64,000 bases of DNA from Ascaris suum (Eukaryota; Nematoda; Chromadorea; Rhabditida; Ascarididae): assembly GCA_013433145.1 (NCBI GenBank), contig CM024183.1:699501-763500 (forward strand), read 5' to 3'. A model generated the notes under the pieces. It did no database searches. It was not told the origin of the DNA and saw only the letters and a list, made by a program, of their open reading frames with translations. Shown one piece after another: positions 20,981-34,219 of the stretch (position 1 is its first letter; every line of letters begins with the position of its first letter). The position numbers and the translations under genes are program-made.

Positions 20981-21283
20981 AAAATCTTTGAAAATAAGCG
21001 TTATTATTAATCGCAACCATATTCGCGGAATCTGCTTGCGCTTGGATTAATGTAGGTCTCTTCTATATATGTAAGACCTGCACTCATTCCCTCCCCCATA
21101 CAATCTCATCCAGGTAATCCTGGCTTGCAGCCCAGTTCGAGAGTATACCTTTTCATACTTATTACAACAATATTACAAAAAAAAAAACAAACGTAAAACT
21201 TTGGCATTTTTGCACATTTCCGTACGGTTCTCTCAATAGAACTAATAATTGTTCCACATTCCGCTGGATTACAATCGCATATA

Positions 21284-23580
21284 TTATACAATTTGGATGC
21301 CAGTGATATCAAGATCACCTTGAATCTGTAGACCGCCAATTTCGTGTGGATCGACACGATGCGCGAATGACGCAAAGCGTTCACCATTGACAAAAATCTG
21401 CAATTTGATTATGAATAGTTAATATTCGAATAGGAAACGTTCTTCTCTCGAAATAGAGCCTCTTCGTTGATCTCTTTTGTTTGATTGATTTTTCATAAAT
21501 TGCCAACCTTATAAAAGAATTTCACATAACGTTATAGAAAAATTCATGAGCTTTAGAAAAAAAAAAAAAAAGAAAAACTCAGCAACCTTGCAAAAAAAAA
21601 AAAGAAAAGAAATTAGAAATTTACCTGGAATGCGTATTCCTCATTTTTGATTTCCAAATCAAATGCGACATGTTTCTCGAATGGATTTTTTCCTTCACGT
21701 TCCTCTTTACCCCATTGTCCATTGATAAGCGCATTACGAATCACATGCTAAAAGAAAAACTACGATTAAATTTTGGAATGAAAGCAAAAAAAAAAACAAC
21801 TATGAAATACAAATAACAAAAATCAATGAAATGGGAAATATGCCAACAGATTATTCAAATGAATGGTGCAAAAAAAAAAGACGAATAAGCACAAAAAAAA
21901 AGATAAAATTTAACAACTAAAGAAAAAATAAACTGCCATATTATAGTGATATCTACAAAAAAAAAAGAACAAACAAAACGAATATTACAGACGTAGTAAC
22001 AGTGTGAGCGCTTCAAAAGTTACAAATAAAAGAAGTTAAAACACATTTACCGTGATACTACGAATAAAAACCCCAGAGGGGTATAAACTTCTCAAGATTT
22101 TAGTAACTGAGATTATTAAGAGAGAGTACAATAAGAGCAGTGGAGGGGGGGGGGGGGGGGGAGGAGGGGGACGGGATTGAGGGGAGAGAGTCACCAATAT
22201 CAGTTACACTAAATAATTTCTTTTTAAATATACGAAAATAAACCACTCTTTTAGTGGGGATGAAAATGGAAACGTTTGCATTGAAAATTACGAAAAAAAT
22301 GATATATTTCATTTCAAAAACATAAAGGAATTCATTCGTATTAATAAGATAAACATAAATATGTATAATTGACAAATATTTACATTAGAAACTAGCAAAA
22401 AATTTACATCATATAAGTTAAATTTTTTTAAAATTCTTTTATTAATATTTACTATCATTTTGTTATTAATAAAAATATACCAATGGAGATTTAAATTATT
22501 ATTTCTAGAATATTGTCGTATTCTATCCTCTTCGTCGATTCTTTAAACTGCAAAACCGATTGGATGCAAAAAAAAAGAAAGAAAGAAAGAAAAAGCCTAT
22601 ATAATACTCAGCTCCATATATTCAAAGCATCTTAAATTAATTCAATAGTGGATAGAGCAGAAATTGAACCAGCTTGATTCACCTCGCATAAAATTTTTAC
22701 TAACACTTTTAGTACCTATTATTCTGAAACTCGATTACATCTTTTTCCTTCACCGTCTTCGAGATCGATGTAGTATTATTGCCTTATGATATTCTTATGA
22801 TTGTATAGTCAGTTAACAATGCTTTAAAAAAAATTACGGCAATGGACAGGAAAAAAAAGAATGTAACACTATCGTTGAAGAGTCACAGATTGGCTAGTTT
22901 AATTCCCTCATCAAATTACATCGAATGATGGGGAAATTCTTTGGAGAATTTTACCCGAAAAATAAAAGAGATTGCAAATAAAATTGATATTCATGACGAG
23001 GAAATTCAATGGAACAAATTGATGAAAAAAAAAACACTATCAGAATATCAAATGGTAAACGATTATTTGGTGGGTAATTTCCACCTTAAATCAAATGAGA
23101 GTTGATTACATTCGAATAGTGATGATAGAAAGGGCACAAGATAAACTGATCATTGCAATATTACGAATGGGCAAATTTTACAATCAGTGCTACAGGTTCC
23201 ATAACATAATTATCATTTCCCCCCCCCCCCCCCCCCCCTCCCCCATTTGCCTATTTTTAAAACCTCTCAAGGAGATGTTCGACCATCATTCTACTTTAAT
23301 ATTACAATAAAAATAATCCATTATTAGGTTGCTATAAATTGTTCAAGTAATATTTTTAAATATTAGTATATAATGGGATCAAGGAGCTCCTTCTTTAACG
23401 CTCCATCAATATTAGCCAATTTCACCTCATCGAAGAGCGGCACAACCGACTGCAAATTAATTCCGACATCAATCCAATTTTAAGAGGGACAGCAACAAAA
23501 AACATTTCCATTCGACTATACCACAGCACTCATGCAGCGACAGTGAACATCAAACATGCTAGGCAAACACGCGTACACAC

Positions 23581-23670
<90 letters not shown>

Positions 23671-26600
23671 TCATAATTATAGATAAATATTTAAATATAT
23701 TTATAACACCATGTCATTTGACTGCCTTCTTCATCGAAATAGGCTACATGTTGGCAGGGAATCTCTTCTTCGCTAACGAATACATAAATATACTAGTTAG
23801 AGCAGCAGTTCTGAAGTTGGCTAAGAGGCCGAAGTACTAGAAGGAGACCACCAGGGGCTATTAATTTTGGCCCGAATAAGCGGATTAACTATTATCGCAC
23901 AATATCACCTGTATTAGCCGAGAAAAAATACTGTGATTTATGCCAAAAGTTTTGGCGTATGAAAGACAAGTTGCACACCTAGGAAGATAGAAAATGGGAC
24001 AATTGCCTTCTAAAAACAAGCGGTGAGAAATTGCCAACTGGAAAAACTCTATCAAAAACGGAAAAACCCCCCAAAAAATTATTTGAAAGTGAAAGATTGA
24101 TCGAGTTTTCCGCCTACAGAAACTTTTGAGCATAACTTCTGCAATAAATGGAAAAAAAAAACATTGCATGTTGACTTTTTCCTTAGTTTTTTTTTTTCAT
24201 TCATTACCGAATGCTTTAGTTGAATATTCCCTCCCTCTCCCCGTCTTCGCTTCCAGCCTCAAATATTTTAATTAAGAAAAGTTTATCGCAATTTGCATTA
24301 GATATGCACCAAAACGCACAAATCCCATCAAAAATGTCACAGTGAATGAGGAAAAGAATTAACGAAAACAAAAACAAAAAGCATAAGGGACAAAAACCCG
24401 AAATGGCAAATCAAATGACATGAAAATAAATAATAAATAAATAAATTAAATAAATAAACAAATAAATAAATAAATAAACAAGTAAATAAATAAATAAATA
24501 AATGAACAAATAAAGCATAAAGGTTAAATGCAACATACTCCACGTTGCGTTCTACTACAGTGACATATTGGTTTCTGCGTTTTGATCTGCAAAAATATTC
24601 TCTGATTGTTACATTTGGTAACATCTAAGATAGTGGATTATGCCATCAAAAGCTATCGGTGATATCTCTATCAATCAATATGAATGATCTGGGAGTTGGG
24701 AGGATATGAGGGTGTAAGTTCAAGACGGTGATAAAAAAAGATGCGAATTTACAGCCGCAAAATTTGAACCGTGAGAGCGCCGCTCTCTCCTTACTTCTTC
24801 CTGAAAATCTTCGTCAATTTTACCATATAAAATGCAAATTTTGGTTTAATTATAAGCAAAATGCAGCAAAAAAAAAACAATCCACCAAAAAATTTCGCAC
24901 ATCATCATTCATTATTCACAAATATCGTTTAAATAATTTCGATGCTTCAAGACAGAGATAATAACAAAGATGTCTAAATTAATTGTAAAAGCTACGAGGA
25001 GTAGATTGATTATGTCGCTGAAAATTTTATACCTCTGATCTACCTGATGATGTGAATTAGGGTCAAATCACCTGATCTTTTAAAGTAATGGAAGAACTGC
25101 CTATTCGCACAGACACATCAACAAGACGATTAAACATCAAAAGATCTAGTTCTCCGAGTGGAAAAAATAAACAAATATTTTCGATGATAAATGGAATGCG
25201 AGCATCGCCGAGATAGACTGATGCAGAGGAATGAGAAAGGGGAAGGTAGAGGAGCGGAAGGAGAAAGATATGGGAAAGCATGATGAAAACAACATAAATA
25301 CAACATAAAAGAAAGACAATAACAAGAAAATTTCCACTCATTGGAACTTTCAAAGAAGCGTAAAAATTGGGTGAAATGCTAAATGAATTTATTCCACTCT
25401 GTAGGATTTTATTCATTGCTATAGGATGATGTCTTACAATTTTTCGGCACTTTGAAATTCCTCAACTTAAAAAGCAATGGCATCAAATTTTTATTTTTCC
25501 TCGTCTTTTTTTTTTCAACGACCGACCGATAAATTCGCAAAATATTATAATGCACTTTACAACTTAGATACAATTATGTGCTGACGTTATCATACACTGC
25601 ACATCAATCAATTAGTAATAGTAATATCTCCCGGTTGCAAGAAAGAAAGGGGAAAAAAAATCTCAGAAAAAAATGCCAACTTTTTCATCAAAACGTGGAT
25701 TGAAATGAAGCGCAATATCGCCATTTTTCTTGAGAAGATTGATATTGAAACGTTTCGCTTTCTTCTCCGGAATTCCATAAATGATAAGCGATTTTCCTGG
25801 ATTAAGTCCCTCGCCGGCGATTCCTGACTCATACGGGATCGGCTGAAACTCAATTTGTATTCACTTCTAAAACCCTTCCATAATTAAAATTGACGATGAG
25901 AACCTTTATTTATATCATGATATATGATATATTAGAAAAAAGATTGACTTTTTTTTTATTTTGTTGTTCTCATTTGTCTTTAATCATTTGTCACTATTTC
26001 TTTCTATGTATCACCCGAAAATGCTAAGGAATAAAGCTTCTTTCACATCTTTATCTAGATGAATTGCGAAAAATATTTCAATTGTATTTTGGTCTAATTC
26101 GTATTTTCAAGAAAAATTCTCCCATAATATTTGATATAATCAAAAATTTTTGGAAAAAATTTTTTTGCACGAGAAAACTTTTTCGACCAGAAAACCTGAT
26201 AATCCTTGCAAGGTGTAGAGTTTTTCTTTTTTCTTTTTTGAAAACAAAATTAACAATCATCGAGAAAAGTGATTATAATGTCTTCAACAATAAATTCATC
26301 TGATTCACCTGAACCACCCGAACAATATATCAACGCTAAACTATTCATCTCAACATTTTTCCTTAAGCAGTTTGAATAAATTTACTACTTAAATGGGGGG
26401 GGGGGGGACTTATAATCGCTGTTTCTCAAAATGACAAAAAATTCCACAAAAATATCGAATCCACAAAAATCAAAAATAGGACATTTATATAGAAATTCAT
26501 TTATTCAGTTTTATATTAAAAAAAACTTAACCATTGTTTTCTTTAAAAAAAAAAACAAAAATCTGATTTTTATGTAGTCTACAAAAATTCTCTGAGTACT

Positions 26601-26756
26601 CGTTTCTTTCGTAATGCATTCAAATCGTCTTCTAAACCTTTCTATCCTAAGACGAATATGCTACTCAAAAAAATTAATTGAAATTCACTCGCTAGCACAA
26701 ACATATTAAAGATGCAAGCACACCTCAAAGCAAATTTCAGTTCCAATCGACTCACT

Positions 26757-26851
<95 letters not shown>

Positions 26852-29800
26852 ATAATGATAAATGATAATATCAATTAGCAAAGTGGCACAAATAATATCA
26901 AGGTAAAAATCCAGGTGAGATCAATTATATATATATATTAAGTATATATATATATATATATATAAGCTCATCGAAATATTCATGAAAATACCTACATAGT
27001 ATTTACCACCCCATTGAACGTGATGTATTTGAGTGTCACCATCGATCGATAAATGCGTTACCCATTGAAGTGGGACACGGTGCTCGAATTCTTTCACTTC
27101 CTTCTGCAAATAAAATGTTCACTTCATTATGGTCAAGATGTTGCTGCAGATAGGAAAAAGTGTACATGAGATTATTTCCTGCCATTACAACTTATTGAGG
27201 CTTTAGTAGAGCCAATATGGATGCAGAACTTCAGGCTGGGACTGAAAGAAAACATTGCATAGAGTGAAAAGAAACAACCGAAAATAAAAATATAACTTTT
27301 TTAGATTAATCTATGAACAGTTTTTGCAATCTTGCTCCGAAGTGGTTATTTTGAAGGCATACATTTTCGCGATTTCTTTTTTTCTTGGAGGTGGGGGGGG
27401 GGGGGGGAGGGAGGTAGACAAGATAAGTCCGGCCAAGTTAGGTTAATTAGACTAAAAATTAACTGGGCTAAAAAACAATTAATCATATCGACAGGAGGAT
27501 GAAACGAGAGTATGAATTTCTCGCACCAGATTATTTCTGCACAGTTTTTCCCCCTTCTCTTATTGCAACCAGATCCAAATCCTTAATAATCCGCATCAAT
27601 CTGGCCTTAAACTAGATTTGAAAGAAACTATTAAATTCATAAAAATTTGCCTTTAAATGAATTATTAAGTACCATAGGCGGGGATATTTTCGAGTAATGG
27701 GCTTTTCCACATAAAATGACTAGTGCTCCATAATCAACGATATCAACCGATAAAACGGAAAGAAGTATGAATAAAAGAAGAAACCGGAAATCCAATCAAG
27801 ATTACTTCACAATCATTGATCAACAATAACAAAAACTTATAAGTATAAGGTAACGAGGTCATTGCTTCAAATTATTTATAGCTCAAAATGCAATAAATCC
27901 GATCAAGTAAAAATATTCTTTTGCACAGCGCAAATTATTTGGCTTAGAAAGATAGTCGTGAACATTATCTGTGTCTCCACAATAATATGCAGCTATTTCC
28001 ATCTACTTTTCAAACGTAATCTGTGACGAAATATTCATCTTTATTTCCGGGTGGTTTTCCAACTTTCCTTTGTAAGACGCATCATGACAACGTCACACCT
28101 GTGCGTATGCAGGTATGTGTCTGTTTGTCTGTCTGTTTGTCTGCTCATCTAATAGGCTCAAGTCGGAAGTGATGGAATCAGGTGTTATATTTGATGAGTA
28201 CAATATACATCACGGGATAACCTATAGAAACATGGAAGTTGATCATAGCCAACTAAACTATAACCGAGAAAAGTTACAGCCATTTAAAAATGCCTAAAAG
28301 TTTGCACACATTTTGCAATCGATCAGACTTTCATTCTACATCCCGTAGATTACAAAAAAAAAAAGAGAAACAACTGCAAAATGCTTATATTAATAGTTGA
28401 TTCAAAGAAAAAAAAAAATGCATTATTGCGCATGATGTTTCATTTACCATAAAAGCATATATTATATTAGCTTTACCGGTTCCTGATGCGCTTTCCCACT
28501 TTCTTATTTCCTATCTCCATTAAATCATTGTTTTTTTATGGCACATATTGTCGCGACAAACGTTGGCAATTACAAATAACAGACATGCTCAAAATTGAAA
28601 CTGCCAATTGCGAAAAATTGATGAGCGTTTAGTTGATCAAAAAAAAAAAAAAAAGAAAAGAATTTGAATCTGGAATTTCTTTTTTTGCGAATTCGAACAA
28701 AAGAAAAAAAATGCTGATCATTTGTCGAGCAATTTTTTTGTGCTTTCGATTCTATTTTAACAACTAGTTTTCAACAACTGTTCATTTCATTAATGGGATT
28801 AGCCAATAGAGAGAGAAGAAGAGAAGAAAAAGAGGGAGAAGAGAAATGAGAGAAAAAAAAATTTTTTTTTTCTGCTTAAATTCACCTCTCTTCTCGATCA
28901 TTACCTGAGGGAAATGTCTTTTCAGCAAACAATCAACTCATCAAGTTTTGTGAAACGAATTAAATTCATCCAATAAGATAAAACCACAATAATCACTTCT
29001 TCTCTCTACCGTTTTTCTTCTTTCCCTCCCCACCCTCTAACCCCGTCTCCTCCCATCTTTCCAACTTGCTCATTTACCGGCAATAAACCTGAATGACGTG
29101 ATTGATCAAGGATATAGGTGCAAAAAAAACGACACCTAATTGCTCGACATTCTTATTTCTTTGAAGCAATCTTTTGAACGGAAAGTCCCTGTGTTTATAT
29201 TTAGTAATATTTGCTTAATGTTATCGATAATAACGTCCTCCGGAAAAAAGAAAAAAACAATCTAGAGGAAACATTTTCTTGATTTTATAGAAATATCCGC
29301 ATTAATGAAGAAAAAACCGCTATGCATTAAAAAAAAAGTTTTCTGGACGGTTCTTATGGAATTGCATAAAATTTTCGCGGAATAAAACAGCTATAGTGCG
29401 GGCTCTTGCGTTATTTAATCATCAGTATGTCTAGCGAGGCGCCGTGGGTAATTTCCCTTTATGTTAGACATAAATTTGCCGAACGCTGATTGCAGCCAAG
29501 TATGCTTAGTTCCTTACTACACATGGTGGCGGAAATAAATTTCGCCTAAACTTTGAAAAAAAAAAGAACGGATTAAGACAAAGGAATTTTTTTTTTGATT
29601 GGAAAATATCAACGACTGAATAACGCTCCAGTCATACTGTAATTACACCACACTGCAATAATGCTTTTCCTAGTCATGAATCTAGTTAAGAATTGCATAT
29701 CGATCGATCTATACAACGGAAAACATAAGCCCCTAGGGCTTCTACTCAAGATTATACGGTACTTCCGAACATTTCCTATAGAAAAAAAAGTTGAAGATCA

Positions 29801-32800
29801 ATTATACCCGATCGCAGTAGACGGTGAACTTGTTATCGTGGGCACGAATGCGTATATCGAATGGGTCTCCTTTTTTGAATGGAATCTTCTGACGTTCTTC
29901 TTTGCCCCACGCACCTTTCGTATAACAATTGAAAACGATCTGAAAAACTTTTACGGTAACGCCGATGAATATTTTCTGGGATCCCTCACCTTCTCCAACC
30001 TCTTTAACCTGCTAGAAAGGAACAGGTAAACGACACTTGGAAGACGTCACCTATAGGTGTGCTTCCGTGTCGGAACATGTAATTAGTCTAATGTCGCTTC
30101 TGTCAGCATAAAATTAGAGATCGTAACATGCACAGAGAGGACAATGGTGATATATTGCACTACGGTGGATGGATGAGATAATCTATATATTGGCTTAGAT
30201 ATTACAGGTTAAACGTATGACATATCAATGACTTGAAGTGAAAACGTAATATTTTCTGTTTGACGAATTACTTGTCTTCTAAAAAACTACGAAAATATTC
30301 CCTCCTCATCAGCAACACGAATGGATCGATTTTAGCGGCAATGCGCGGATAAAAGCGGCGAGGTAAAGGTGTAAGAGATATGCCATCGGATGTAACAATG
30401 ACACATGAATTAGAGGATCAAAAGATTATTATAGCTAGAAAAATACCTCGTTGAAAAATTTATGAAGCAGACGATCAACTGGTGCCAATATTTAGAAAAA
30501 AGACCCTTTCCCCCCTCCCCATCGCCATTGTTTACTTTCCCTTAATATAACATTGATAGCGCTTATCGAAGCACTTTGAATTGCCTGTTCAAACAAGCCG
30601 AGATAAAGCGCCAATATTTTATTGATAATATATGTTTACAAAAATAAAAGAATAGATTCCAAAAGGTTTTTTTTTTCTTCGAAATTGAAATAAAATGTGA
30701 TATTCAATAACTAAACATTACTCGTTAACAAAAATTCAACTCTTCCTCTTACTTCTACAGCTCTTTATTTCAATTATAAGTAATATTCTAAGTGGAAAAT
30801 TTCTTTCATAGAATCTGTTTATTTATGAACGCTATAATTAAACGCCATCGAAATCGATGCCCATCAAAAGGCATTACTGCATGATGAATTGAGACTTACT
30901 TTTCCCTCATCGAATCGAACACTAATATGAAGCGGTACATCACTTCCGCTGAAATCCGGCGTATCCCGATGCAAATTCACTGTGAACCTAAAAAGTCCAC
31001 AAATGAAAGAGTGCCTCAAATGGATCCATACTTCTCTCTCCAATTTCGTTTGCCTACGGATCGCAAAAAACTACTCAAGAAGTTTCTCTCGTTGCTCGAA
31101 CGTAAAGGAAAGTCGATAAAACCAGCGATCATGTTTATTTAGCTAAACTTCAGCAAATTCAGCTTGTCACTCTCTAGTTGTTAAACAACAAGCTGTTGTA
31201 TTTTTACAGAAATAAGAAAATAAAAAAAACTTTTTTTTGCCAAACGGCTGAAAATAAACGTCAACGCTTTCATCGCAACAGCAACTACAACAACGAAAAT
31301 AATTGTTATTGGAGTCTAATTTGGTGTAAAATAAGCAATCAGTAAGTCACTAGCTCTCCTTTCTCAATCCCTTATATTGCACACTGTTGTTTATAAAATC
31401 CATCAAAAATATTGCGCACTGCTATTCACATGCAGCACAATCAAGTCATTAAATGCTGTAACCATTCAATACATATGCATCATATTTCAAATCGTAACAA
31501 AAGCACCGACCGGCAAGTTCCATCTTGTCACTTCAGGTAACAGCCTAGGTGACTTTAATCTAGATGACCGATGACGGTTTAGCCTTGCATATTTATATAT
31601 ACTTATGTACTTAGATATTTCTATACTTCTATACTTATATACAAATACTTATAAATACTTATATACTCATAATATAAAAGTCACCACTCATATAATTCTT
31701 GTTTCTGCTGAATAACAATAAAACACAAAAAGGCATCATAGCATCATTGAGAACTTCGTGCCACTAATATCAATTTCAGTGAAACTACCATAGTCAACTT
31801 GCCCATCCGTAATTTTTTTTTTGCTTGGTGCAACTGTTGTTGAGGTTTTTCCTCGAACGACACACTGTAGAAGATCAATTTCCGTCTCGTAAATGAGTGT
31901 AATACCGTCTATGCTATGGTATTATTTCCTTTGCATTATGTGATATTTACACTTTAGATACGGAATAGGCACAAAACTAAGCTGTAAAATTATAATATGT
32001 AGTGATGGTATGCAATAATTTTGCATATGACGCTCAATTTTGCAACTGAAAACGACATAATTGCGATAATTAGCTATGGCGCAATTGTCTATCGGCGCAA
32101 ATGACTGACAGCAAGTTGTTTTCCTTATCATGCTTTCAAAAGATATTCGCATATTATGCATTTTTATATGAAAAAATTTAGTGTTGTGTTGTCTAAATGA
32201 ACCCTAATAGATCTTCTCTTATAAAAAAAAACAAAGGTTGATTAAACGAGAAGGCCAACCGTTTCGCATCTTTCGGACTGCTGCCTTTGATGATCAACGT
32301 TTGACCAGGTTCTATCTTCTCAGTCAACTTGCTTCTATATGGCAATGTCTGAAATGATAAAGCATACTTGCTGACAAACCGACAAACAAATAGGCAAACA
32401 TATTGTAAAGAAGTTTGCTAACTCAATAGGTACGGTGTTCTATCATAATATAACGACATTCAATGGGTAACCGAAATTTCGCACAACGCAAATTTGTTGT
32501 GCTTTTAATGCGCTTATCGTAAATTTTTGCGAAAATGCGACATCGTTAGGGCGTTCATAAGCATGTCTGGATGTATGTCTGTGTCTGTCTGTTCACCTGT
32601 TAGGTTGAGTTTCTGAGCGTTGAAGCTAGAGGGAACGATATGTAGCACCTACAACTAGCGCCGAGGAAATTGTCACCAATCAGCAAATACTGTTGCGAAT
32701 AATCATTTTCTGATGAGCTATTGATGAGAACATAATGCAACAAAGTTTGCTGGTGAAATTACATACATATATATATATATATATGCTATATATGCTCAAT

Positions 32801-34177
32801 GCCAATTAGACCATAAATGACACTAATCTCAACTGGAGCATTTTAAACGTGAGAAGTTTCTGATGTCCGATATAAATGGCCTTAAAAAAGAGCTACCTGA
32901 CAACTGGATTTACCTATAAGTCCAAGCTCCGACAAATGACCTTCAACAGGAAACGGAAACCCGAGTATCGCATTACTTCTTTGACCACCCCTTCCCTTTC
33001 ATAAGAATCCCCACTGATACTTGATAATTTATAAGGACCTTCTCACGGTACACGGTAATTTTGGAAAATTACAAACTCTTGGGCTAAAAACGAAGAAATA
33101 CGATAGCTCATAGTGCATAGCTCAGGTTTGACGATTGAATACGCTGTATTTCATTCTTAGCATAACTAACCTGGATTGATAACCACGCTATCTACAGCAT
33201 GCTCATAGAGTAGACTCTAGTAATGACGTGTCGCATTCGTCTGTGTTAAATAAGCTCGAAAAAAAAAGAAATCAATTAAAAAAGTGGAAATGAATAAATG
33301 CTCAATGTTTGCAATTGAAAATCTATGCAATGAGGGAGTATGATTGCAATTATTGCAATGAATCACAACAATTATTGCAATCATTACATTTTTGCAAGGA
33401 AATTGAAGCATTCGATATTTATGCAATCATCGACCTGTTTTCTTTTTTATAAGCTATCTTTTTGTTGCTTTCTTCCGATATTTTTTCTACATTTTTTGAT
33501 CTCCCACTTTAAATTTTACAATATTTTTTGGATTTTTGTTATTCTATATTACAGAAGTTCAAATAAAGAAAATCGGTTGCTGTTATTATTATAGACGTAA
33601 ATCAATCAATCCATCAAATGAAAAATAGTATGCTCATATTTTTCATTGAATGAAAGCGAATAAGCAGAGTGGGACCATCCAGAAACGGAACGAATCGCTC
33701 GTGTTGTTATGCTCGTAAATTGTGGATTTATTGAGCAAATCATCGACAAATTTCAAATTACCCCAAATTGGAAATTAATCAACTATAGGAGAGTTCGAGC
33801 TCGAATAATTCAAGTTATTCATTCTATTCGAATTTTATTTGAATGAATTGAATCGAAATTATATTACCCTTCATAAAGTATTTCTTTTCATTATTTTCGA
33901 ACAATACTGCGAATATTACTAATTAGAATGCGATTAATGATTAAAAAAAGATTTCAAAAACACAAAAATCGATAAAGTTTTTTCATGAAAAATTCTAAAC
34001 AATGTAACTTAATGTAATGATTTAATTAAGTTCTTATACTTAAAAACTTATAATATAACATGGAACTTATTATAGTTTAATATTACCTCTGAGCACATAA
34101 ATATAACTGTGAATATTTTGATTAAAGCATTTTTTTTCTCAAAAACTTACAAAACTTTTTGCATCATTTGATGCCAT
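21284..34177 (-). CDS. lec-1: Tandem-repeat galectin, LEC-1 type (8 coding exons, 280 aa)
   Basis: Beta-galactoside-binding lectin with two carbohydrate-recognition domains (CRDs); made without a signal peptide, as galectins are. Coding exons in order: 34151-34177, 32260-32348, 30900-30987, 29808-29939, 26996-27103, 25681-25842, 21625-21747, 21284-21397; 843 bases in one frame with GT/AG at every junction. N-terminal [15 protein letters not shown] aligns with the start of C. elegans LEC-1. CRD1 (about residues 12-145) shows [12 protein letters not shown] and WGKEER. CRD2 (about 150-280) shows the complete sugar-binding set [19 protein letters not shown] and WGKEER, then [20 protein letters not shown] and a final ITGIQIV. 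The domains are joined through WGGKYYPIPYESG. C. elegans LEC-1 is, from memory, 279 aa with the same plan. Introns range from 227 to 3933 bases. CRD1 has SVR where CRD2 has NPR, so the two domains probably differ in ligand preference; this difference is also in the C. elegans protein as I recall it. Confidence 0.96.
22145..22161. repeat. Poly-G tract (17)
   Basis: Run of 17 G followed by AGGAGGGGG, in the largest lec-1 intron. Confidence 0.95.
23219..23238. repeat. Poly-C tract (20)
   Basis: Run of 20 C in the largest lec-1 intron, followed by TCCCCC. Confidence 0.95.
23583..23667. repeat. (AT)n microsatellite
   Basis: About 85 bases of alternating A and T inside the 3933-base lec-1 intron. 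Confidence 0.97.
24426..24505. repeat. (AAAT)n-type microsatellite, imperfect
   Basis: Tandem AAAT units with occasional AAAC substitutions and one-base slips, in the largest lec-1 intron next to the candidate cassette exon at 24539-24586. Confidence 0.9.
24539..24586 (-). other. lec-1: Candidate cassette exon within lec-1
   Basis: Inside the 3933-base intron a 48-base segment is bounded by a strong acceptor (TTTTTGCAG) and a strong donor (GTATGT) on the gene strand. Both flanking galectin exons join at phase 0, and the segment is 16 codons with no stop in that phase ([16 protein letters not shown]). If included, it would insert 16 residues between FDEK and HVIRN of CRD2, in the middle of the sugar-binding strands. 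No homology supports it; it may be a chance pair of sites. Confidence 0.25.
26395..26407. repeat. Poly-G tract (13)
   Basis: Run of 13 G in a lec-1 intron. Confidence 0.9.
26762..26849. repeat. (AT)n microsatellite
   Basis: About 88 bases of alternating A and T in a lec-1 intron; a shorter interrupted AT array follows at 26926-26964, close to the donor of the exon at 26996. Confidence 0.97.
27393..27407. repeat. Poly-G tract (15)
   Basis: Run of 15 G followed by AGGGAGG, in a lec-1 intron about 290 bases from an exon. Confidence 0.95.
28115..28143. repeat. TGTC-type short repeat cluster
   Basis: Imperfect TGTCTGTTTGTC repeats in a lec-1 intron. Similar clusters lie at 32562-32592, 45040-45085 and 52263-52300 (the last two in reverse orientation). 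Confidence 0.7.
32562..32592. repeat. TGTC-type short repeat cluster
   Basis: Second cluster of imperfect TGTC units, followed by CACCTGTTAGG, upstream of lec-1 coding exon 2 and within its first intron. Confidence 0.7.
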
Positions 34178-34219
34178 CCTTCCGAAGATCGATTTCTGAT
34201 CAGTAAATTCCTGAAATAA
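34178..34219 (-). promoter_or_regulatory. lec-1: lec-1 5' leader and splice acceptor
   Basis: Thirty-three bases of leader (34178-34210) precede the ATG, directly after an excellent acceptor (TTATTTCAG, 34211-34219 on the minus strand). In a nematode this is either the spliced-leader addition site or the end of a 5' UTR intron. The acceptor fixes the exon even though its coding part is only nine codons. Confidence 0.6.

Larger units (their letters stand above)
15808..21283. other. Intergenic region between Skp1 and lec-1 (convergent)
   Basis: Both neighbours end into this interval, so no promoter is required here. From about 15850 to 17640 composition is less AT-rich, but no exon chain or domain is supported. 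From about 17650 onward it is AT-rich. A C16 tract lies at 20273-20288. No RNA gene or mobile element was recognised. Confidence 0.6.

Noticed and set aside
24337..24624. 95-codon minus-strand frame in the lec-1 intron
   Set aside because: Mostly the translation of an (AAAT)n array; only the 48-base segment with splice sites was kept as a candidate.
29430..29492. Short plus-strand ORF starting [20 protein letters not shown]
   Set aside because: Only 20 codons, inside a lec-1 intron on the opposite strand, without supported splice partners.
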